Shown one piece after another: positions 43,961-51,840 of a stretch of DNA of 64,000 bases (positions are counted from its first letter, which is position 1; each line of letters begins with the position of its first letter). The translations under genes and the position numbers were made by a program. The notes under the pieces are model-generated. The model had not been told where the DNA came from, searched no databases, and was given only the letters and a program-made list of their open reading frames with translations. The DNA comes from an uncultured Dorea sp. (GTDB lineage: Bacteria; Bacillota; Clostridia; Lachnospirales; Lachnospiraceae): contig CAJUTH010000017.1 in NCBI GenBank assembly GCA_910589275.1, positions 1 to 64,000 on the forward strand, given 5' to 3'.

Positions 43961-44695
43961 ATGATGCTGTTACGTTGTATAAAATCAGAAAACCAAAAAC
44001 TTAGGCATTCCCTTATCTTTCCGGTATGCCTGATCATCCCGGTAATACCCGCCGTTATGGGAACCTTCAATTACCTGCAGAATGCAGGAATCCTCACCCA
44101 GAAATGGTATTCCCTCTGGACCCAGCACACGCTGTTTTATGCCAGCTTCTTCTATGCCCCGCTCATCGCCCTTTACTGCTCTTATCTTTGGAGGCTGGAA
44201 CATCGGAATAACAACTGGAACGTATTCATGACTGCCCCGGTATCCATTCCCTGTCTTTATCTGGGAAAACTTTCCGTGATATTCCGAGTAACGTTCATGA
44301 CCCAGCTATGGGTTGGAATCCTGTATGTCCTCTGCGGCAAAGCCATTGGATTTCCCGGCTTTGGTCCCATAGACGTTTATTTCTGGCTTTTTCGCGGAAC
44401 CCTTGCCGCCGCTGCGATTGGCGCCCTGCAGCTTTTCTTATCCATGGTCATACGAAGCTTCTCCGTACCAATCGGCATCGCCTTAGTCGGCAGCGTCCTT
44501 GGAATGATGGCTTCCAACAAGGGACTTGGCCTATACTGGCCCTACAGCTTGATGCTGATGGGAATGAATTCCAATAAAACAACAGACGCCTTAGGTGGAA
44601 ATACCCTTCCCTTTATCCTGTCCACATTGGTTTTCTTCCTAGTGTTTTACCTAACCGCCGTACACATACTCCGAAGCAAGGATGTGCACACATAG
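43961..44695 (+). CDS. ABC-2 permease, lantibiotic immunity type (second)
   Basis: A 244-residue protein with six predicted membrane helices and the same fold pattern as its partner: SENQKLRHSLIFPVCLIIPV at the N-terminus and the WRLEHRNNNWNVFMTAPVSI loop between helices 2 and 3. It begins 4 bases after the first permease and ends the operon. No lantibiotic precursor or synthetase gene is nearby, so the module probably protects against foreign peptides. Confidence 0.87.
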   Translation: MMLLRCIKSENQKLRHSLIFPVCLIIPVIPAVMGTFNYLQNAGILTQKWYSLWTQHTLFYASFFYAPLIALYCSYLWRLEHRNNNWNVFMTAPVSIPCLYLGKLSVIFRVTFMTQLWVGILYVLCGKAIGFPGFGPIDVYFWLFRGTLAAAAIGALQLFLSMVIRSFSVPIGIALVGSVLGMMASNKGLGLYWPYSLMLMGMNSNKTTDALGGNTLPFILSTLVFFLVFYLTAVHILRSKDVHT

Positions 44696-44706
44696 AAATT
44701 TACTAC

Positions 44707-45297
44707 TTATCTCCCTGCCGCGGCTACAGAGAACAAAATGCTGTAAGCCAAGATACACCATGGCTTTCCAAGAACGATAATTGCTGCAAATTTCCGGGAG
44801 CTCATTTTGGTAACCCCTGTAAAATAGCAAAAATAATCATCCGGAAACAGGGGCAGAAGCATTACAAGAAACAGCACGGCCGTATAGAACCTGCTCTCCG
44901 CCGCCCATGAGGATAATTTCTCATATTTCTTTTCCGGAAACATCTTCGCAACAAGCCCGCTTCCATATCTTCTTGCAAGCAGAAACGCCGCCATAGAGCC
45001 TGCGGAGATTCCGATATAATTGCACCAAAAGCCGCCCATCATCCCAAATAGAACCGCTCCCGCAGCACAGCCTAAGGCGCCCGGCAAAACAGGAACTACT
45101 ACCTGCGCCATCTGGATTACCATAAGAATAAACGGCGCCATAATCCCAAAACCGGAAATATATTGCCGCAGCGTCTCCACTGAATCAAATTTCCCGTCCA
45201 TATAAGCCTTTAATAGCCATACGCATATGCCCGCACAAACCGCAAGCATCGCCGCTATCGCCCATCGCTTTAGAACTTCCATCCTTTTCTCCGTCAT
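44707..45297 (-). CDS. TVP38/TMEM64 (DedA superfamily) membrane protein
   Basis: A 196-residue integral membrane protein. The family core VVPVLPGALGCAAGAVLFGM then GISAGSMAAFLLARRYG is present, with a re-entrant loop motif PLFPDDYFCYFTG and KPWCILAYS near the end. DedA-superfamily proteins move lipid carriers across the membrane; the substrate here is unknown. It converges with the immunity permease gene, with an 11-base gap. Confidence 0.88.
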   Translation of the reverse strand: MTEKRMEVLKRWAIAAMLAVCAGICVWLLKAYMDGKFDSVETLRQYISGFGIMAPFILMVIQMAQVVVPVLPGALGCAAGAVLFGMMGGFWCNYIGISAGSMAAFLLARRYGSGLVAKMFPEKKYEKLSSWAAESRFYTAVLFLVMLLPLFPDDYFCYFTGVTKMSSRKFAAIIVLGKPWCILAYSILFSVAAAGR

Positions 45298-45453
45298 TCT
45301 CTCTCCCGCCTTTATCCTGATTCGTACAGCAGTCGAATATTCTTCACTCCCCTTGTACTGTAATTTATTATCCCTAAAATATCTTAATAATTATCAATGG
45401 AAAATCTTAAACATTTCTAAAAATTGAGACAGACCGTATAAGCTTTGGAACTT

Positions 45454-45485
45454 AAAAAATCGCAGAAGACATTCTTCTGCGATTT
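45454..45485 (-). terminator. Rho-independent terminator of the hisS-aspS operon
   Basis: A 12-bp perfect stem AAATCGCAGAAG/CTTCTGCGATTT with a 5-base loop, followed on the minus strand by a run of T. It lies about 35 bases after the aspS stop. Confidence 0.88.
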
Positions 45486-45519
45486 CTATTATAAAAAACC
45501 CCTAAAAATTCACTTCATA

Positions 45520-47304
45520 TTACATCGGGGCGAGCATCAGTCCCAGCTCGTCAAGCTGTTCTCCCGCCACCCTTGTAGGCGCTTCTGTCATCAGATCTGA
45601 AGCGTCCTTCACCTTTGGGAATGCAATCACATCACGGATGCTGTCTTCCTTTGCCATCAGCATTACCAAACGGTCAAGGCCGTATGCCAGTCCGGCATGA
45701 GGAGGTACTCCGTATTTAAACGCCGTCAATAAGAATCCAAACTGCTCCTGCGCCTGTTCTTCCGTAAATCCAAGCACCTCAAACATCTTGCTCTGGATCT
45801 CTGGATTAAAGATACGCACACTTCCGCCGCCGATTTCATTGCCATTGAGCACAATATCGTAAGCCTTCGCCCGTACCCGTCCCGGAGCACTGTCAATGTA
45901 TTTCAGGTCCTCCTCCATCGGCATGGTAAATGGATGATGCATCGCCGTATACCGGTTCTGCTCGTCGTTCCACTCCAAAAGCGGAAATTCTGTCACCCAG
46001 AGGAACTTATATTCATTCTTATCCAAAAGCTCCATCTGCGCAGCCAGCTCCATGCGAAGCGCGCCTAGAACTGCCCAGACAACCTTGTTCTTATCTGCTG
46101 CAAAGAGCAGTAAATCACCATTCTCCCCGCCCATAGCGGCAATCAGCGCGTTCATCTCTTCCTCGGTCATGAATTTTGCAAAGGAAGACTTCACCGTGCC
46201 GTCTTCTTGAATTGCAATATAAGCAAGCCCTTTTGCGCCATAATCCTTTGCAAATGCCGTCAGCTTATCAATCTTCTTCCTTGGCATGCCGCCCTGTCCC
46301 TTGGCGTTAATCCCCCGGACGGAGCCGCCATTCTCAATTGCTCCTTTGAATACTGCAAATTCACAATCCTTCACTACCTCTGTTACATCGTTAAGCTCCA
46401 TGCCAAAACGTGTATCCGGCTTGTCGGAGCCATACCGGTCCATCGCTTCCCGCCAGGTCATCCTCGGAATCGGAAGAGATACCTCCACATCCAGAATCTC
46501 TTTAAATAATTTCGCAAGCAGCCGTTCATTTACATCAATCACATCATCCACGTCTACAAAGGAAAGCTCCATGTCGATCTGGGTAAATTCCGGCTGGCGG
46601 TCCGCGCGCAAATCTTCATCGCGGAAGCATTTTGCAAGCTGGAAATACCTATCGCACCCTGAACACATCAAAAGCTGCTTAAATAACTGAGGCGATTGGG
46701 GCAAAGCATAAAAATGTCCCTGATGGATCCGGCTTGGCACCAGATAATCCCTTGCTCCTTCCGGCGTACTTCCAATCAGCACCGGCGTCTCAATCTCAAG
46801 AAATCCTTCCTCTGCCAGAAACTGGCGGGTCAGGGTTGCGGCCTGGCTCCTCATCAGGAGATTTCGCTGCATATCCGGTCTGCGCAGATCAAGATAACGG
46901 TATTTCAGACGGATTTCTTCCTTCGTCTTAGAGTTTTCCTCTACCGGAAAGGGCGGCGTCTCTGATTCAGCCAGAATCCGGAGTTCAGAAGGAATCACTT
47001 CAATCTCCCCTGTTGCAAGATTCTTATTTACAGCGCCGGAACGCTTCTCCACCGTGCCCACAACGGCAACTACAAACTCTGCACGGAGTCTGGACGCCTT
47101 CTCGATTAACCCGGCCTCCGATTTTCCCTCTTCAAATACCACCTGAATAATTCCCGAACGGTCCCTTACGTCTACAAATACCAATCCGCCTTTATTCCGC
47201 ATCTTCTGAACCCACCCCATAACGGTCACTGTCTCGCCCGCATTTGCTGCCGACAGCTCTGCGCATCTATGGGTTCTCTTTAATCCCTGCATTGATTCTG
47301 CCAT
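45520..47304 (-). CDS. aspS: Aspartyl-tRNA synthetase
   Basis: A 594-residue class II synthetase of bacterial type. The N-terminal anticodon-binding OB-fold (GWVQKMRNKGGLVFVDVRDR) is followed by the catalytic core, with motif 2 FRDEDLRADRQPEFTQID, then the bacterial GAD insertion (about 290-420, KGQGGMPRKKIDKL), and motif 3 GLAYGLDRLVMLM. The start at 47304 (MAESMQGLKRTHR) is chosen because GGAG lies 6 bases before it; upstream ATGs in frame would run into hisS. It is the last gene of the operon. Confidence 0.96.
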   Translation of the reverse strand: MAESMQGLKRTHRCAELSAANAGETVTVMGWVQKMRNKGGLVFVDVRDRSGIIQVVFEEGKSEAGLIEKASRLRAEFVVAVVGTVEKRSGAVNKNLATGEIEVIPSELRILAESETPPFPVEENSKTKEEIRLKYRYLDLRRPDMQRNLLMRSQAATLTRQFLAEEGFLEIETPVLIGSTPEGARDYLVPSRIHQGHFYALPQSPQLFKQLLMCSGCDRYFQLAKCFRDEDLRADRQPEFTQIDMELSFVDVDDVIDVNERLLAKLFKEILDVEVSLPIPRMTWREAMDRYGSDKPDTRFGMELNDVTEVVKDCEFAVFKGAIENGGSVRGINAKGQGGMPRKKIDKLTAFAKDYGAKGLAYIAIQEDGTVKSSFAKFMTEEEMNALIAAMGGENGDLLLFAADKNKVVWAVLGALRMELAAQMELLDKNEYKFLWVTEFPLLEWNDEQNRYTAMHHPFTMPMEEDLKYIDSAPGRVRAKAYDIVLNGNEIGGGSVRIFNPEIQSKMFEVLGFTEEQAQEQFGFLLTAFKYGVPPHAGLAYGLDRLVMLMAKEDSIRDVIAFPKVKDASDLMTEAPTRVAGEQLDELGLMLAPM

Positions 47305-47380
47305 AGTTTTCTCCATCTCCTCTACATAATTTTGGGATATCGTCTTTCCCGCAAGCTTATCTTCTATCTGCTTCACAACA

Positions 47381-48646
47381 TTAGAGCTTATCGTAGGAAT
47401 CTGCATAGCAGTCGATAATCTCAGTATACCCCTCCGACTCTAACTGCTCTTTCTGGAACTTTTTATTCTTCTTCATATTGACAATCAGAACCTTCTTACC
47501 GCCATCCCGGTCTGCCTTTGCCTTTGCTAGAATATGAAGCATTCCCTCCTTAGGAAACCCTTTCTCCAGAAGATACGCCTTTTTTTCTCCCATACCCGGC
47601 ACCTGATAACCATTTTCCAGAAGCAGCATGACAATCCGTTCAAATCCAATGGAAAATCCGCAGGCCGGCGTATCCTGCCCGGTAAACCTTCCAATCATCT
47701 TATCGTATCTTCCGCCTCCCGCTACGGAGCCGCCAAAATCATCCATCACCACCTCAAAAATTGTCCCTGTATAATAGGACTGGCCTCTTACCAGAGTGGG
47801 ATCAAATTTTATATGAAACTCACATTCCTTCGCAGCCTCTACGCTGGAAATAATCAGTTCCATTCCCTCCGCGGTCCCGCTGTTTAAACAGTCTCCAAGC
47901 TTTTCCTTCAAATAGCGAATACCAGATACATCCGGACTGATTTCATCAAACAGCCCCAGATACTGTTCTACATTCTTCCTCTCATAACCCATCTCACACA
48001 GCTCGTTCGCTACGCCTTCCGCCCCGATTTTATCCATCTTATCCAGAACGATAAAGACTTCGTCAAAGTCCTCTTCTTTAAAACTACAGTAAGCTGCCAT
48101 TGCCTTTAGAATATTACGGTCATTAATATTTACCGTAAAATTACGGAAACCTAGTTTGCCAAGCATCGCGGTAGTTGCAAGAATCAGTTCAATCTCTGCC
48201 AAATTAGAAGCCTCGCCCAAAATGTCAATATCACACTGCATAAACTGGCGGAACCTTCCCTTCTGCGGACGGTCCGCACGCCATACATTCCCGATCTGCA
48301 GCGCTTTAAAAGGAGAAGGAAGTTCATTGGCATGATTTGCATAATATCTTGCAAGAGGAACCGTCAGATCATAACGCAGTCCCCCGTCTACCAGATCGTT
48401 TTCCTCCTTTGCATTTTCAAGCTTTAACTTCTCCCCGCGCTTTAAAATCTTAAAGATCAGTTTCTCATTATCGCCGCCCTGCCTGCTGCACAAATTCTCA
48501 ATATGCTCTACGCAGGGTGTTTCCATGGATGTAAATCCGTAGGTCTTATAGGTTTCCTTGACCAAGTGTATCACATAATCGCGGATTTCCATTTCATTGG
48601 GCAGCATGTCCTTCATTCCGGTAACCGGTTTCTTTTTCAACGCCAT
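47381..48646 (-). CDS. hisS: Histidyl-tRNA synthetase
   Basis: A class II synthetase of 421 residues. It has GMKDMLPNEMEIRDYVIHLV, YDLTVPLARYYA, motif 2 with RADRPQKGRFRQFMQCDIDI, the HisA motif LVRGQSYYTGTIFEV, motif 3 GFSIGFERIVMLL, and a C-terminal anticodon-binding domain. AAAGGAG is 7 bases before the ATG at 48646; an ATG two codons earlier is too close to it. The start overlaps hemZ by 10 bases. No T-box leader is seen, and the gene appears to be read through from upstream. Confidence 0.95.
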   Translation of the reverse strand: MALKKKPVTGMKDMLPNEMEIRDYVIHLVKETYKTYGFTSMETPCVEHIENLCSRQGGDNEKLIFKILKRGEKLKLENAKEENDLVDGGLRYDLTVPLARYYANHANELPSPFKALQIGNVWRADRPQKGRFRQFMQCDIDILGEASNLAEIELILATTAMLGKLGFRNFTVNINDRNILKAMAAYCSFKEEDFDEVFIVLDKMDKIGAEGVANELCEMGYERKNVEQYLGLFDEISPDVSGIRYLKEKLGDCLNSGTAEGMELIISSVEAAKECEFHIKFDPTLVRGQSYYTGTIFEVVMDDFGGSVAGGGRYDKMIGRFTGQDTPACGFSIGFERIVMLLLENGYQVPGMGEKKAYLLEKGFPKEGMLHILAKAKADRDGGKKVLIVNMKKNKKFQKEQLESEGYTEIIDCYADSYDKL

Positions 48647-50106
48647 AGCCATTCTCCTTTTCGCTCTATCATTTCATCAATCCGGGAAATATATTCCCGG
48701 ATATTCTTCACATTTTCCACGCGCTTCAGGGTCGTCATCTTCCCATCCCTTCCGCCATGGGCAGACACTGACAGCGGCAGCACAAGCTTCGTTGACGCGC
48801 CTGCGCCTGCTGCCACAATCGACTGTTTTTCTTCCATAATAAGTATATTGTAAATTCCGGCTTTGTCAACCTTTGCATAACCAACATTTTCAAAATTCCC
48901 GGCAATATTCTTCTGCCGATACAGATAATAAGGCTTTAACTCCATCCTATCCGCCGCTTTCCTTGTCTCTGCAATCATTCGGGACATTTCATGCGCCATC
49001 CGCGCCGGGTCTTTCATCTGTTCCTCCAGATCTCTGACATATCCTAAAACGCTCTTCTCCTGTCCCATTTTTGCCGCCCTTTTAATAGCCAGTGAATGTA
49101 CGGTCAGGCTGTCCGGCATAAGCGCCTCAATCTGCTGCAGAGTATCCCTCATGTCATCTTCCGTCTCTCCCGGAAGCCCGGCAATCAAATCCATATTGAT
49201 ATTATCAAATCCCATCTCCCGTGCCGTCAAGAACGCAGTTATAGTCTCTTCCGTGGTGTGCCGCCGTCCAATCCTATCCAATGTCCTCTGCTGCATGCTC
49301 TGCGGATTAACGGAAATGCGCGTCACCTTATGGTCTCTGATTATCCGGAGTTTCTCTTCCGTAATGCTATCCGGCCTTCCCGCCTCAACCGTATATTCCA
49401 GAAGATGTTCCCTTGAAAATGATTCGTCAATACAGGTAAGCAGACGCTCTAATTGTTCCGGCTCAAGAGTCGTAGGCGTCCCTCCCCCGATGTATATCGT
49501 ATTCAGCTTCCCAGCGCCCATCCTGCTTCCAATATACCGCAGTTCTTTGCACAGCGCGTTCAGATAGATATTTACTACATTCTTCCACACCGTTATAGAC
49601 CCGGAACTGAAGGAACAGTAACTGCACACAGAGGGGCAGAATGGAATGCTCACATACAAGCTGTATCCCTGTCTGGTATCAATCCTCTTTAGGATTCCTT
49701 TTTCCCGGAATGCAATGTCATAGGCAAGTCCCGCCTTATCCTCGGAAACAAAAAATTCCTTTCCAAACCAGGAAATAAACTCTTCCCGTTCCATTCTTTC
49801 TTCTATCTTCTGCATGGCGAGCTTAGTCGGACGCACCCCCGTCAGGATTCCCCATGCAAGCCCATGGCCTGTTTCCTCCGCCAGAGCTTCATATACTTTC
49901 CGGTCCAGCAGATATTTACTCATTTTCTTATCCGCAGCGCCGGATGTCCCAAAGTACCTCGTCCATTTCCCTTCAATGTGAATGCACGCATCCTCTTTTA
50001 ATTCCCTGAAAATTCTCTGTTCTACCTTTTCAGATGGAAAAAAAGCTTTAACAAGATGATAGATATTATACAGATATCCCTCATCTTTGACCTCTATTCT
50101 AATCAT
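48637..50106 (-). CDS. hemZ: Coproporphyrinogen dehydrogenase HemZ-type radical SAM enzyme
   Basis: A 489-residue radical SAM enzyme. The cluster motif C157-x3-C161-x2-C164 is in IPFCPSVCSYCSF. IYIGGGTPTTLEPEQLERLL, SVNPQSMQQRTLDRIGR and MDLIAGLPGETEDDM are typical of the HemN/HemZ group, and the roughly 150-residue N-terminal extension is specific to HemZ. Its place before hisS is a common arrangement in Clostridia. Since no other heme genes are visible, its real substrate here is open. Confidence 0.9.
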   Translation of the reverse strand: MIRIEVKDEGYLYNIYHLVKAFFPSEKVEQRIFRELKEDACIHIEGKWTRYFGTSGAADKKMSKYLLDRKVYEALAEETGHGLAWGILTGVRPTKLAMQKIEERMEREEFISWFGKEFFVSEDKAGLAYDIAFREKGILKRIDTRQGYSLYVSIPFCPSVCSYCSFSSGSITVWKNVVNIYLNALCKELRYIGSRMGAGKLNTIYIGGGTPTTLEPEQLERLLTCIDESFSREHLLEYTVEAGRPDSITEEKLRIIRDHKVTRISVNPQSMQQRTLDRIGRRHTTEETITAFLTAREMGFDNINMDLIAGLPGETEDDMRDTLQQIEALMPDSLTVHSLAIKRAAKMGQEKSVLGYVRDLEEQMKDPARMAHEMSRMIAETRKAADRMELKPYYLYRQKNIAGNFENVGYAKVDKAGIYNILIMEEKQSIVAAGAGASTKLVLPLSVSAHGGRDGKMTTLKRVENVKNIREYISRIDEMIERKGEWLWR

Positions 50107-50204
50107 AAAATCCTATCGTACCTTTCCCGCGCAACAGGCGCCTGATACTCAGCCAGAATAATCCGAACCGGTCCCAGACGCCTGCACTCTGCGCTTTTTA
50201 TTCG

Positions 50205-50828
50205 TTACAAAAAAGGATTGAATCCTTTTTCCTCCCCTATCGTCGTTGTCCCCATATGTCCCGGATATACATGGGTATCCTCCGGCAATATTAACAGCTT
50301 CTCTTCAATGGAACGGACAAGCTCCGACATACTCCCGCCCGGAAAATCCGTCCTTCCCACTGACATCTGGAACAATGTGTCCCCGCTAAAGAGTACTTTA
50401 TCCGCTTCCACATAGTAGCAGGCTCCTCCCGGCGTATGTCCCGGCGTATGAAATACTTGAAACTCACATCCCGCAAGCGAGAGCGCCTGTCCGTCGGCAA
50501 CAGCCTCCCCTCCCATATATGTATAGCCGCCGCCAAGTCCTCCGGACAAATTTAAGGACGCATCCTCCAGCATCCGCAAGTCCTCCTGATGTACATAAAC
50601 CGGCATCTGTCCATATTTTTCTATTACTGCGTCAATTCCCATGATATGGTCAAAATGTGCATGGGTCAAAAGTACCGCCTGAATACGGAGCCCTTCGTTT
50701 TTCACGCATTCCATGAGATTCTCCGGCAGTCCCGCCGGGTCTACGATAACGGCTTCCTTTGTACTGTCATTGACTGCCAGATAGCAATTGGTTCCAAAAG
50801 GTCCCGCTAAAAACTTCTTTACTGTCAT
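50205..50828 (-). CDS. MBL-fold metallohydrolase, glyoxalase II-like
   Basis: A 207-residue metallo-beta-lactamase-fold hydrolase. The metal motif THAHFDHIMGID (HxHxDH), the third His in HTPGHTPGGACYYVE, Asp in LFSGDTLF and the last His in VYPGHMGTTTIGEE are all present. The size and order match the small GloB-like proteins common in Firmicutes next to relA. The substrate is unknown, perhaps a thioester. Confidence 0.9.
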   Translation of the reverse strand: MTVKKFLAGPFGTNCYLAVNDSTKEAVIVDPAGLPENLMECVKNEGLRIQAVLLTHAHFDHIMGIDAVIEKYGQMPVYVHQEDLRMLEDASLNLSGGLGGGYTYMGGEAVADGQALSLAGCEFQVFHTPGHTPGGACYYVEADKVLFSGDTLFQMSVGRTDFPGGSMSELVRSIEEKLLILPEDTHVYPGHMGTTTIGEEKGFNPFL

Positions 50829-50842
50829 ATCTTCCCCGCCTC

Positions 50843-51832
50843 CTATTTCTTATCTGCCGGAAATACAATTTCCATCTGGCGTCTCGCTTCATCCATTACC
50901 TGAAGCTCCCACAGCGAATACTGATTGTGCTCCCATGCGCCCTTCCCGCTTTCCGCCGCCCGGATAAATTCTTCAATTTCATAATACATGTTATTATTCG
51001 GGTCTACTTTCTTAACCTGAATTTCTTCCCGCCTTTTATCCCGGTAACAAATCGTAAGCCGATTTGCATTGTAAATCTCCTCAATCAGCATACACCCTTC
51101 CTCGCCCTGAATCTGCGTAGGCAGGATAGAATCTGTAATCTTCGAGTAGATCAGTTCAACCAAAATTCCTTGGCTTTCATACTTTGCGACAATCGTACCC
51201 ATTCCGTCTGCACCGTTATGGAGCTTAACCCCTAAGGCGGTTATCTCATCCGGCTTCCCAAAGAGCTTCACCATGGGATGTACGCAGTATACTCCGATAT
51301 CCATCAAACTTCCGTTGGAGAGCTCCGGCTTAAATGCATTCTCAATAATCCCGTTCTTAAATTTATCGTATCTGCCGGAATATTGACAGTATTGGATGGT
51401 CGCCCTCCTGATTTTCCCAAGTTTCGGAAGATTCTCCTTGATCGCCGCAAACCCCGGATCTAGAACAGAACGCATTGCTTCCATTACGATCACGTGATTC
51501 TTTTCGGCCGCCTCAAGCATCAATCGAAGTTCTTTCTCATTCGACGCAATGGATTTCTCGCAGAGCACATGCTTTCCCGCATTTAACATCTGTATGCTCT
51601 GTTTCGCATGAAGCGCGTTTGGACTTGCCACATAAACCGCTTCCACATTCTCTGCCGCCGCAAGCTCCTCCAGCGAATCATAGCAGTCTGGGATCCCGTG
51701 TTTATCTGCAAATGCCCTCCCTTTTTCCATTGTCCTTGAATATACCGCCTGTACATGAAGCTTATCACAGTACTTTCCAGCGGTCATAAACCAGTCTGAT
51801 ATATAGTTTGTTCCAATGATTGCTAAATTCAT
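50843..51832 (-). CDS. Gfo/Idh/MocA family NAD(P)-dependent oxidoreductase
   Basis: A 329-residue dehydrogenase. The N-terminal Rossmann fold begins LAIIGTNYISDWFM, where the usual GxGxxG is reduced to GTNYIS. VEAVYVASPNALHAKQSI, then GKHVLCEKSIASNEKELRL with the family EKP replaced by EKS, and the C-terminal domain with GSLMDIGVYCVHPMVKLFG are typical. The substrate is likely a sugar or cyclitol derivative. It sits 8 bases after relA and 14 before the MBL gene, an unusual guest in this core operon. Confidence 0.88.
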   Translation of the reverse strand: MNLAIIGTNYISDWFMTAGKYCDKLHVQAVYSRTMEKGRAFADKHGIPDCYDSLEELAAAENVEAVYVASPNALHAKQSIQMLNAGKHVLCEKSIASNEKELRLMLEAAEKNHVIVMEAMRSVLDPGFAAIKENLPKLGKIRRATIQYCQYSGRYDKFKNGIIENAFKPELSNGSLMDIGVYCVHPMVKLFGKPDEITALGVKLHNGADGMGTIVAKYESQGILVELIYSKITDSILPTQIQGEEGCMLIEEIYNANRLTICYRDKRREEIQVKKVDPNNNMYYEIEEFIRAAESGKGAWEHNQYSLWELQVMDEARRQMEIVFPADKK

Positions 51833-51840
51833 TTGTTCTC

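Noticed and set aside
47381..47406. Upstream start for aspS overlapping the end of hisS
   Set aside because: The 34 extra codons have no synthetase-like sequence, and a better ribosome binding site lies before the ATG at 47304.
47305..48646. T-box leader expected for hisS/aspS in Firmicutes
   Set aside because: hisS overlaps hemZ and the 76-base hisS-aspS gap has no specifier stem, T-box sequence or terminator.
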